A stretch of DNA of 64,000 nt, taken from contig OX485804.1 of assembly GCA_950295325.1 (NCBI GenBank), forward strand, positions 45,310,429 through 45,374,428, read 5' to 3'. Shown here one piece after another: positions 46,978 to 58,800 of this stretch. Below the pieces are notes generated by a model that saw only the letters and a program-made list of their open reading frames with translations, had not been told where the DNA came from and did not search any database. The position numbers and the translations under genes were made by a program. Origin of the DNA: Polytrichum commune (lineage: Eukaryota; Streptophyta; Polytrichopsida; Polytrichales; Polytrichaceae). Position 1 is the stretch's first letter. Every line of letters begins with the position of its first letter.

Positions 46978-48193
46978 GGGCGGTTTACACTATGGACCAT
47001 GAAGTTGGACCAGGGCTCTGCAAGGTAGCTGATTGGCTCTTGAAGTTGTCCCGGGACAACTTCGGTTTACACTAAGGAAAAAATGACACAGGGACCATGG
47101 AGGTTGAGGTCCCCAAAATATAATTTTTAAGGCCTAATAAATGCACTGACATGGTCCAACGGGTTTTGCGTTGAGAGAGGCAAGAGAGGTGGTCTGGTAG
47201 GAAAAGGCTAAGGCCCATGTCAGAGAAATGCCATTCCAAGAATGTTTTAATGAATCTACCTTTTATGTGTCTTAATTATATTATAGTCCATGAGACATAC
47301 CAACACTACCTTGCCCTACCCCTTAAACCGGCTTACACGTGTTTCATCAAACAACGCGGGACATCTAGAACTCAAGAATTCAAGTGCAGATTTGTTTTTT
47401 TGGTCTACCAGCTGCAATGTTTGGAATTTGGGGGCGTGTAATATACCCTTGGAAAGGTCTTGAAAATACCTTTCCAACGGTATATTACACGCCCCAAAAT
47501 GTTTAAAAAAACACAGTTGCAAAAGAAAAATACGTAGTCATTTAGTGACTGTAGATCAGGGTGGTCAAAAGAAGCGCAATGGGCAATCTTCTAACATTAA
47601 TTATCAAAGAATTGAAATTTAGTGTTGAGCAAGGTTGGGTGGTAACAACATTAGATATAATCAAACACTAAATATCCTATTTAGTGTAGTGGCAACACAA
47701 GGTACATGTCACATGTAAATTACATGTCACATGTACAAATTGAATCACTCATTTTTTTTGTAAAAATTGTTGTGAGAAGATTTGCAAGCCACATCTTCGA
47801 CACATTTAACAAGAAGTGGAAGACAGTTGAAGCCCAAGAGATGACAAGAGAATGATCAAACTTTAAGGCGAAAAGAAGAAAAAACTAAGTGACAAGATAA
47901 GTGAAGGCATGTGTAGGCAAGTGAAGGCAAATTGAAGTCAACAAAATGGTCAAACTTCATTTTTTTCTCAAAACTGCCCTTTTTGGGCTTATATTAAAAA
48001 AATCAGCACATCCACTTCTTGCCGCATGGTCATTCCTCTTGGTCCACATTCGGTTTACACCTAGTGAGGGGCCCAACGGCTTTGTAAATCAATTTTTTAA
48101 GAACTCGGACCATGAAATGTAGACCATGAACTCGTACCACATAATAAGGCATCTTCCGTGGGACGAGTTCATGGTCTATGGTGTAAACCGCCC
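46978..48193 (+). mobile_element. TIR element D2 (partner of D1)
   Basis: The left end GGGCGGTTTACACTATGGAC is mirrored by the right end at 48174-48193 with two mismatches. The inverted repeat extends inward through ACCATGAA. The interior has a long perfect-stem hairpin at 47431-47495 and matches D1 in inverted order. No open transposase frame and no clear TSD. Confidence 0.78.
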
Positions 48194-48224
48194 CTTATTA
48201 GTCGCTCAACATCCTACTCATTCC

Positions 48225-48253
48225 TTAAACCCTAAACCCTAAACCCTAAACCC
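48225..48253 (-). repeat. Interstitial telomere-like repeat (CCCTAAA)n
   Basis: Four CCCTAAA units lie about 30 bp outside the right end of D2, opposite in orientation to the array beside D1. Confidence 0.9.
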
Positions 48254-48720
48254 GCGTACACGTTCACACCTTCCGCTTTTGCTTTCATGCATTTGAGGAG
48301 GTATATTCTATACATTCCTCTAACATGCCAACTTCTTTCAACCACTTATTTCTCAAACTCAACCAACCACCCCTTCTCCCCACACAGCGGTCCAGGGAGT
48401 TCTATACAACAATCACTGCATTCCCTACCTTTTATAAAAGAGGTTCGGATTATTTTCTTCTTCTTTTTACCCAGAAGCTACCGAAAGCCAGTTTCCCCCC
48501 CCCCCCCCCCCCCGGTTAAATTCTTACATTGACCTTTATCATTCTGTAATTTTTTTTTAGTTTCTAAGTTTTATTTCGGTATGTTTTCAAAGTTATGTAT
48601 AGTAAGTTGGGTTTTCACTATTTTATTTTTATTTTATAAAAGAAAATTGGTGTTATACTTTTAAGGGGGTGTATTTGTGTTGAAAGAAGTCCCAAGTATC
48701 CCTGGAAGGAGTTGAACCTT
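48254..48720. other. Intergenic, with poly-C run
   Basis: No gene is recognised. A homopolymer C tract of about 19 bases lies at 48496-48514. Confidence 0.5.
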
Positions 48721-49380
48721 AAACCATTCAAATTAAGTCGTTTTCAACTCACATGTGCATGTGCACACTCAAATCACTCATAATCAGGCCCTTTTCAATT
48801 CCAATGTGCCTTTCCACTCCAATTAAGCCCTCTCCAACTCAAATGTACTTTTGCACCCTCTTTAACTCTATTGTTCCTTTACACCCTCAACCACTCATAT
48901 CATACCTTTCTCGAATCAAATGTGCTTTCACACCCTCAAACCATTCAAATTAAGCCTTTCTCAACTCAAATTTGGTTTTTCAACCTCAAATCACTCAAAA
49001 TGAGGCCCTCCCCATCTCAAATTTGCCTTTCCAACCTCGAACCACATAAACCATGCCTTTGACAACTCAAATGTGCTTTAGCACCCTCAAATCACTCAAA
49101 TGAAATCCTTTTCAACTTAAATATGCTTTCGCAATCTTAAAACCACTCAATTCACATGTGCTTTCACACCCTCAAATCACTCAAATCAATTATTTTCCAA
49201 CTCAAATACCCTTAACACCCTCATGTGTGCACAATTGTATTCAACAACCTCAAATCAAGTCCTCTTCATCTCGATTGACCTTCATACTCTCAAATGTGCA
49301 TCACTTGCACTCAACATTCTCAAATCATGTCCTCTTGAACTCAAATGATCTTAATACTCTCAAATGTGTACAATACCTCC
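48720..49380. repeat. Degenerate minisatellite, unit about 50 bp
   Basis: Roughly a dozen diverged units follow the pattern CACCCTCAAATCACTCAAAT, then AGGCCCTTTTCAACTCAAAT, then GTGCTTT. Divergence and small indels between units indicate age. The translated frames are Ser/His/Pro-rich artefacts. Confidence 0.8.
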
Positions 49381-49869
49381 AGTGCTCCAATCTCCAAACC
49401 TACGAGCCTCCAAGCACCAACCGATGCCCCAAACGTGCACCAATGCACCCCTAAAGCTCCTCCGAGCACTAAAACCTCTCAAGATCCACTCCTTAACCAA
49501 CAAGCAATCAAATCTCTAACTCTAGATTTTGCATGAGTGGGCCCATAACCTATTGAAGCACAATAAAACTAGAGATCAAATTACACAAACAAATACACAT
49601 ACACAAAAGCATATGATCAATGTTTGGAGTGAGATGGTCACCCTCACCCTCCTTCATTGCATTTTTCCCTCCTTGGTTCATAAAATGAATATGAGATACT
49701 CCCACTTTCCCACATATCATATGGGTTTATTCAAACCTTATTCAATCTTAATCATCTAACAAACACTATCCTATGACTACAAGTAACTTAATGCTCTACC
49801 TTCAACAACTTTTTCTAAGATGGGATAACTTTGGTACCTAGATATGTGTATGATTTATTTTTGGATGGG

Positions 49870-51244
49870 ATGGGAATTGGGTTGTTGGTATAAGTGGTGT
49901 GTTGGGCTTTAAGGAGTGTTGTAAATATGGTCAGTTCGATTTTGGATTTGCTAGGACATCCAATGATAGCGCATTTGGAGATTCCCAAGTCCATTGAGGT
50001 CCAAGTTGCAAATTGTTGTAGTTTGTTTAGTTGAGGTTGGATGTGTTGTAAGTTGTTAGTAATTATAGCTAGGTCATCAACATAGGTGGTGGTTGTGATT
50101 TCGCAGTTTGAGGTGTTAAACTTCTAGCTGCAAGAGACATGGGAGAGTCATTATAACAAAGGTCATGAAAAATGATAAATAGGCATGGGCTAAGAGTGTC
50201 TCCTTGTTTAGTTCCCATATTGATAACAGGGGGCCTACATAATTCCTAGGAGGCCGCCGATGTCGATCAATCCAAATGCGTTTTTGAAGTCTATATAGGA
50301 GATGTACATGTCTTTATGAGTAAATTTGGCAGCTTCTAGGGCTACAATTATAGCTTGGAGTTGACAAAAATTGTTGCGCAGAGGGCAAAAACCTTCTTTG
50401 TTGTTATGTAGTATTTTGTACTTTTCACCATGGGAAGTGAGGAGAGAGGTAAACGTGCTAGTGAAGAGTTTATAAATTATGTTAGTAAGGGCAATGGGTC
50501 TGTACTTAGTAATATTTATGGGTCATCCTTTTTGTGGAGAAAATCGGTTGTACTATGTTTCCAAAGATCCAAAATGAAATCCAGAATGTTGTATGTGACA
50601 ATGTAGAAACAATAAGTAGAGCATGTCATGGAATATTGTGGGAAGGGATTTGAATATGTCATTAGAAATGTGGTCGGGTCCCAAAGCTTTACTTCTGCAC
50701 ATGTGTCGTAGAGGGATATGTGGAAAGTTGTTGCAATAGCCTAAGGGGACAAGCAATAAATTTCTAGTGGATGTGTGGGCATGTACATATGAAATATTAT
50801 ATATGGGTTTGGAGGTGCATTTTTGATTGGAATGATTTGTAGATAAGCCGATAGGGTGTAAGGAATTTTTGTGATATTGCCTTGGAAATGGATGGAAGTG
50901 TGGATCACTGTCATGAGGCCGCCTCTAGAAGGGGTATATGGAAATATGGACAGCAAGAGCACATTGTAGGGCCATTGGTGTAATTGAAAATAATTTTGTA
51001 TCGCAGAAACTTAACATCAATATATCTTCTTGATGATTGTTTGGGTAGCTTGGTTTCTTATAAAAAGATGAAGATGGGGTTGAGTATGTAAAACTATTTG
51101 CGATGAAGATGAGGTTTGGAAAACTGGTACTTCAGTGTTCTGCGTTCCAAGTGATGTTGAGTGGGGAGGAAGGTGTGGTGGTTTCCGGTATGATAGGTGT
51201 GGAGGAGACGAATTAGGGAGGGTGCAGGAGAAGGTAGATTTCAC
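49870..51244 (-). pseudogene. LINE (non-LTR retrotransposon) ORF2 remnant
   Basis: The minus strand reads successively through endonuclease-like RGGLMTVIHTSIHF (about 50900), then SKALGPDHISNDIFKSLP, a block ending RPIALTNIIYKLFTS, YISYIDFKNAFGLIDI and GTKQGDTLSPCLFIIFHDL. These match LINE reverse-transcriptase blocks (the 'KSPGPDGI', 'RPI-L' and 'KQGDPLSP' motifs). Stops and frame changes separate them, and the catalytic F/YxDD block is not readable. The Pro/Ser-rich frame at 51017-51244 may be the N-terminal edge. Confidence 0.75.
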
Positions 51245-52829
51245 ATGTTATTGGTAGTCATCTTTCAAGTGATGCAGCAACTCTATACAACACAGTTTTT
51301 CTATATATTTGAGAAATATTGAAAGCGGAGATGCATTTAGTACTCTGGACTAGGCAACCCTATGGACGTCCCTGACGCCCCGCAAAACCCATACAGAATC
51401 TGAACAGGTTCTTATGTATCCAAAGCTAGAAATTTCATGCAGAGTGTAGGATCTCTGAACAGTTTCACCAATCCATGGGGTAGAGCAGGATTCTTTCACA
51501 TTGATATGGCACCCACAGTTCCTTCCATTCCAAGGATCTAATCAATTTTCCCATACAACTGATATAAAATTGCACGACTCAGCTAAGAAAATGCAGCTGA
51601 GCTTATTCAAAAGCTCTCTAGAGGGTCCTCTTGTATTGACTCAAGTTACAAGACTTCCTCCAATACTTGATTGGGAAAGGCACCTACTCTTCTTCCTATA
51701 GAATAAACTACGGACACACTTCATCAAATTTTCTCATTGAAGCACTCAAGCTGCTGGAGATGGAGATGGAGATGGAGATGCATCTAGGAAAACCCAGCCA
51801 ACTGACATATGACCAACTGGTTGGGTTAAGACTGAAAGTGAACTTTTTGTTCTACTACTCGATCCCTCTGATGTCATTCACCACTCCAAAGGTTGAGCTA
51901 ACAGGAACATTGGGATAGCTGGCATACGTGTTAAAGAGTACCTAAATTTCATATACTGGACCAGCTAAAGTCATCGTCTGAATTTTCATAAAAGTCACGG
52001 CTGCACACAAAGATCCCACCACCAGAACCTTCACGGAAGCCGCACAATGCAATTTTTGATTTACGCCAAAACTGTGTGCCAGCCTACTCGCAACAAGAAC
52101 ACAGCCTAGAACCATTACATTCTGTCAAATTGAGTACTTGCTCAACTTGAATGCAGACATTCTTGCTGGAGCAGTGACCTGGTTTCCAGTTCGAGAGTCA
52201 GTCTTCTCCAGGTTGAGATCTGGTGGGTCCTCCTATTCACGATTTGTTGGAACATATTCTGGGAAGGCCAAGGTAAATTCAGCACATCAAGATTGATTCT
52301 TTGTGCTACATTTTCTTCTGGCAGACTAGATCATTGCACAAGAATATGTCTGAAAGGTGAAGTCTAGATTTGCAGTAGGGAGTGTAAAATTAGAGCTTAC
52401 ACTTGCCTTCAGTTCAATTTCTTCTCAAGTGGATAAGTCATCTCAATAGCGTTCTACCAGCATTTCCTCTGCACCTTCTATGCCTGCGTAATATTCCACC
52501 TCAGCCTGCACAAACACAAAAGTTGGTATTGACAATCTGGATGCCTTCTCCTATTTTAGGTAGACAAGCCTACTATGTTAACTTCCAGGAGGTTTGGCAT
52601 CTTCTAATGCACAATAAATCTTTAAAAAGATTAATTGATTAGATAAACATTGTACAAGTTTAATGCCATAAATTTGAAATCAAGGTGATAAAATGTGAAT
52701 ATGTGACGAAAATTTAGACAATGCATAGGTATGCATTAAGCAGCTAGTGTTGAGGATTGAATTTCTGGAAAATCCTATTTAATGAGCCCTCGTATTCATC
52801 ACTAGAATACTCTTCATTAGGAGTGTCTG
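51245..52829. other. Region 3' of the NodGS-type gene, with possible unidentified exons on plus strand
   Basis: Several plus-strand segments read like decayed or spliced coding sequence: FTNPWGRAGFFHIDMAP (about 51455-51510), SLFKSSLEGPLVLTQVTRLP (51600-51660) and ADILAGAVTWFPVRESVFS with RFVGTYSGKAK ending at GTAAAT (52155-52273). I do not recognise the family and could not join them in phase. They may be an old gene fragment. The 3' UTR of the minus-strand gene also lies here. A (GAGATG)n run lies at about 51757-51780. Confidence 0.35.
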
Positions 52830-55800
52830 TTATAAGAGGATATCGAACCATGTCCCAGGTGTTTGAAGGAGGCCAGTGTTTGAATAAGCCATGTCTGCCT
52901 CATTGAATGAGGTACCAATAGTGTGGGAATAATCTAGTTCAATATGATGAACTTCCATAAGTGTTGAACTGTGGTGACATAACATCAACGAAATAAAGAG
53001 GCTACATGTAACAAGCCAGGGCTCGCACACTCACCTTACGAACAGCGAGCACAGCTTTTACCAATGGTTCCCCAAGACCCTTCCGTAAAACTGAGTCTGC
53101 CTCAAGTGCTGCGACTGCCTCAGCCAACGATCTCGGCAACGCCTTCACACTGCCAGCCTCCAACTCTGACGGGTTCACCTCTGCAATGCACACCCCCATA
53201 AAGAAATTTGTGATTCACTTAGCTGCGTGTACCACACATCACCAGAGGTAATTTCACCAGATGTCTTTGGAGTGGCCCTTCTCCAAAAAGAGGGCAAGTC
53301 GCATGTCAAATCAAATTATATGAGATCACACGTAAATTGCATGTGGCCAATTATGAATTAGGGGGACTGCAGTGTAACCTTCCTATACAAATTCATTAGG
53401 ACAATTATTTGAACTTCTCTACTTTGCCTAGAAGTAGTTCCAGAACAAGTAAGAAACCGAATAAGGGTTAACTTTGCAAGTGAAAAGAATGCTTAACGTT
53501 TGTCTGATTCTTACCAACTGGGTTTGGCAATTGACGGTGTTGTCGCAACCCATCCATTCCTGCAGTGATGATGGCAGCCAACCCAAGATGGGGATTGGCA
53601 CATCCATCAAAGCTCTTCAACTCAAAATTGCTGACGATGTCTGCATCGCACCCAGGTGGACTGGCTGTCCGCAACGGTGCCTCACGGTTATCTCGTCCCC
53701 AGCATTGGAATGCCCCACTCCATGTGCCTGGTTGTATGCGTGCGTAACTGCACATGATTTAAAACACGAGTAAGACATAGTAATTGCATAGGAAATCATC
53801 CCAATTCAGCACAATAACTACCCTACACAAATACACAGGTAAATTGGTATCCTGTGATCTTGATAACATCCTCAGTTTGAAAAGATGGGAGTGCAAGATA
53901 TGCAGATTGTGCTGACACGGTAGAGCTATCCCTGAACTCAATGTTACTTTTTATTGGGGGTTGGTCCTCTGCATTTCCATTGGCTGTTCCGTTGCATACA
54001 ATATCCATAATTTCTTTCGATATGGCCTTTCTGTGTGGTGAACCATTGGAGAAAGTGTTCGAATTTGAATAACGAGCACCCTATTTAGGTTTATTGAGGC
54101 CCAACTCATTTTAGCACTTCTTGGCATGCCCCTCAACAAACCAATGTAAAATTCTCTTCATTCAAACCTCCACACTAACCCCAAGCATGCACCAAGAACC
54201 TACCGAATATGGAAGGTGTCAGTATGCAAAACAACCAACTCCCAACAAAAAGTCACCACACATACACACACTGTAAATCAGACATTTTGGAATGTTCAAC
54301 GCATGTGCAAGTGCTAAAAGTTTTTGTGACATCGAACATTTGGGGTGAAGTGTTCCATTAGAAAGTCACACAAGGATGAGAAACCAATAAAGCAGTCACC
54401 AATCACAAGCCAGGATTTGTGACAAGGAAGGTTACTTAATCTTTTGTTTTGAGAGTCGTCAAATGTTTTGAAACGTTAGACAACCATGTAAAACTCCGCA
54501 ATCGGACTCCGTAACACTATCAAATCGTCCGACATGCATGAAAAGGTGGCTCCCCAACTTGCAGGAGGGTCCTTGGCACTCTGAAACGTCGGATGTTCAC
54601 CATGTGCAAGTGGACCATTAAAGGATAAAAGTTGGCAAGTACCTGTTGGGAATAGGACAAGTCAATGCAAATATTGCAGGAAGATGATGCAAGACTCCAG
54701 CCATGAATTCTTGCCCCTGCTTCGACATGCCATGCTTTGAGCCTGAGCCTTTGCCCATAAGGACATTCTGGTCACTTTGCCATATGCTTAAATGTACATG
54801 AGACCCCACTCCCGCTCCATGAGGGAAATACCTGCAAGGGACAGTATACATTAATGAGCAGAGGATAAGTCACACTAACTATGTCTAACCACAAACTACC
54901 CTGCAAAACTGACATTTAAGAAAAAGATGCCGTATCCCGAAAGAAAGGAAATTTCCTTCTTCTACACAGCATAGGAACAAGATATTACTTGGGTAGAAAC
55001 GTTGCACGAAGTTGGTTCTTGTCGCATATAGCAGTCACTGCCTCACGAAGGAGGAGAAGATTATCTGCAGCCAATACACACGGGAAATGGCCCACCGCCA
55101 ACTCAAACTGACCACCACCAGACTCACAGTGCATCTGCCATAAAAAATCAAAAAGCTTAGTAATCTGTACAGGCAACCTACCTAAACACTAAATCATAAA
55201 GCCTAATCGCACCCACTTGGCTAAATCCTGCAAAAATTTCCAGACTGTGTGCAAATGAGTAATCTTTGAGTAGACAAGTGATTAGCACAGAAAAGCGTAG
55301 ATTTAACATTCACAACAAAAATTCCAATGTTCACTGCTATTAGATCAACTTGATCTGATTGAATAGACCATGATTTTCATTTCAATACAGTAACACGTTA
55401 TCAGAACTGGGGTCATCAGTCCCATTACACTGCATACACTGTCACTTGCTGCATCCACAATGACCCATTTACCTGTTCAATCTGAATGTCCATAGCTGAT
55501 AAGGTGCTTGTGATCTCAGAAAGAACGGCCGAAGCAGAGTTGAAGCCTGAAGAAGAGCAATATGGAGTAGAATCAACGCCCTGCCACTTTTTCTCTCTGC
55601 AAAACAACACAAACATCACTTCCAACTAGAGCTATTTCAAGACATTAAGTCCATACTCTCAACATTCGACCAGGCAAGTTGACATAGAATGGTTTCCTCC
55701 AGGCAATCCAGCCGGTCCACATGCTATCAGAAGTTGACTGGGTTGCTACAATGGTGATGTGACTGGTAATTTATTTCTAACATAGAAATTATTCTCAGGT

Positions 55801-58800
55801 CCCCCCCCCCCCACCTCCTCTTTGAGACGAGACAGGTTATAAAGCAAACTTGTAATATTTAAAGCTGAGTACACTAAGGTAGATGGGTCTTAAATGGTTA
55901 CCTTTCTGACTAGCCCAGTTCCCCCAGGATATGACACACATGATTAGTTCAAGATGGCTAGTGACCAAATCGAGACCCACTTTCTCATAATTTTCAGAGC
56001 TCGTGTGATTATCTCATTCATAATCAAAGAAAGGATTCTCATGCTCATAATATGGTCATATAGGTCCCCCCCCCCCCTCCCCCATTATGTTGATGATTGA
56101 GCTTATAATGATTATCATATTCTGAGCATGCAGTCCATTCTCTCTTCACCACACGATGCCCTTTTAGTATCCATACTTGGAGCTACCCCAACCCACACAC
56201 CACTCAAATATGGATGTCCTAATAAGAAGAGTAACCGAATAAGGACTGTCTACCTTAGAGAACTCTATGAACATAGGGATCAGAACTGAAAGCCTCGCAA
56301 AAGGTGAGATGGATCCATACTATGGCACTTACCCTTCAGCTCGTTTAAGGAGATAGAACTCACTTTCGAAACCCGCTCGAACCATCTGCATGAAAGCATG
56401 TAAGCCATCAATACTGCCCAAAGTTACATCTTCTGGACTGGTAAGGACCATCTGTGATTCTGTAAAAAGTACTCGATTTAATAGAAAGGGACTCGACAAT
56501 GAATATTCAGCTCACCAGACCAAATTCCTTCTCGAGAGCTTGAGCGACGAGGCGGAGTGTGTTCCGTGGGCAGTACAGCCATGGAGTTCCAGGCTTGCTG
56601 TGCATGTCCACCAATGCAATCTCATGCTCCGGGAACCTGTGGTAAAATCATCAGGACTCTGCTTCTGTTTGGAAACACCAATATGCAGGCAGCTTAAAGT
56701 TGTAACTCCATTAGAGATGGGATATCCTTCCCTATTTCAGGAAGGTAGTACGAGGTAGTCTCAAGTCTTTCTTCCAAATGGACCATCAAGTTCATAATAG
56801 CCTCTATCTTCTAGCCCCATAAGCCTTTTGGCTTCCTGACTTTACCATCAATTCCATTTCATTAGAGTTATCTGTGTGAAGTCTCTAGGTCAAACTCTTG
56901 GTGAGTTGGCTAAATGGTGAGTTTAAGAGCTGATGCATGAAATCACCCAAGTTTTCTTAGGGCTGAAGAGGGGGTCGGGCTATAAGAAACTAGCATCTAG
57001 CATGTCATACTATGATTGGTGGGCCAGCTGGCCTTGCGTAGTCCAATCCAGGATCTAAGTAGCAGGTCCGATGGGTAAGACCAGTTTTTAATCACAATTA
57101 CTCTCAATCTTTTGAATTGAATAAGCATCTCCAAGGTTTTTCACCCAACTTTCAAATCAGGCTCCAACACAAGACGCTCTAACAAGTTCTTAATGTATAA
57201 TTCCATCAAGGAGGCACCAAACTCCTAGTTTCCTCCCTTCTAAAACTTTTCCCAACTTCAACTTTCTCCAAATTTTCTCTGCAACTAGACCTGGTTGATA
57301 AAGTGGGAAATGAGACCCTGTTTACAACACCGCATACTCTGACGACAGTAACAGCAATAAAATGAGCTCAAATTGGTTCTCAGAAACATTACCAAGGAAG
57401 CCTACGCCTTGTAGAAATGTCAGGCATCAGTCGAATTTCGCCTACAGCAGAGAGACCACAGTTGGGAGCAGGGGAATCACTAAACGATGTCATTGCCATA
57501 CATGCTTGTGTGATGCCAAGTCCATGATCCATCACCACACCTTCATACCTTTTGAGTGGAACCACCTGTTTGGGAACATAATAATATTTTTACAAATATC
57601 AGAGCAAAATCCATCAAATACGGCAAAAAGGAATAAACGGTTTTCACAAACAGTAGCGGTAATGGAAAAACAGGAGGTTCGGAAACATCCTCTATATAAG
57701 TCATTTGTAAATGTCAAGGGCACTTTACACTGGAGCTTGAGGGCCCGTGTCCACTGGAATCTAGAATCTCTCATTGGTGATGAATGCCGACACTGTCCCA
57801 CTTCACTCTACACTTAATAGTAAGAGCGTAAGGGACCAGAAGGAGTTTGAATTTGTGAAAAACCTACATGGAGTGAGTCCTACGTGGCATGCAATGGGTA
57901 ACATTTAATGGTCTATCAGATTTTGAGTCAAGTGGATCTACTGCAAAACTGGGAGATGATGAGAACCCAAAATCTCATCACAACCATTGATTTAATATAG
58001 CTTATTGTGTAGAAGGCCTTATCGTGTATGAATAGGATGGTAATGAAATAGCACTCAGTTCAGAGCCTGGTTGCGTAAGTCTTTACACTACACTTGAACA
58101 CCTGTCACCACAATGAAAATTCCATGCTCATTGTCCATAGTACAGCCTTCGGATGAGTTCCAAGGGCCCTCACAGTTTCATGGTCATAGTGTACAGTGGG
58201 CCTAAGAAACCACAAAGAGTTTTCTTTTTCTTCACAAACAAAGCATGAAAGACACTCACTCTGCAACGCCGTTGTCCGGAGCTGTCGGCAAATAGCAACC
58301 GCACATGCTTCACATGCGAGGGATCAATGACACTCTTCTCTTCCACGACTACGGCTTCAAGCACTTTCAAATCCTCTACATCCGTTTTCGGGGCTCTTGG
58401 GCTTGCAGTTTTTGGTAGATTACCATCTTTGATGGACTTCCCAGCAAGTGTGTTGACAGAAGGGGGTAACCGAGGGGCAAAAGACGGCGTCCGTTCCATG
58501 GATGCAAAACTAGCAACAGAACCATGGCCAGCTGCAGCATTCAATTTGCTCAAACTATCAGTTGAGGCTGAGAATCCCCCTCTCCCCTCCAGCTTGTAGA
58601 ATTCCAGAGCATTGCGCCCCAAGATACCGTCAACAGCTGCAAGAGCCTCCATGATTGGCATGTCTCCATTGTCATATGCCTCAATCAAAACACGCGACAA
58701 AATTTCTCGTGACCACTTTGCACCTGCACATCAAAACTTGATGCTCAGGACACCAACTTTATATAGAATGTCAAAATTACTAGAAGTTTTAATATCATTT

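Noticed and set aside
46703..48253. True chromosome end or telomere fusion
   Set aside because: Each array has only four to six units, and ordinary sequence with genes lies on both sides.
48720..49380. CRISPR array
   Set aside because: The unit is degenerate and continuous with no constant repeat/variable spacer pattern, in a eukaryotic genome.
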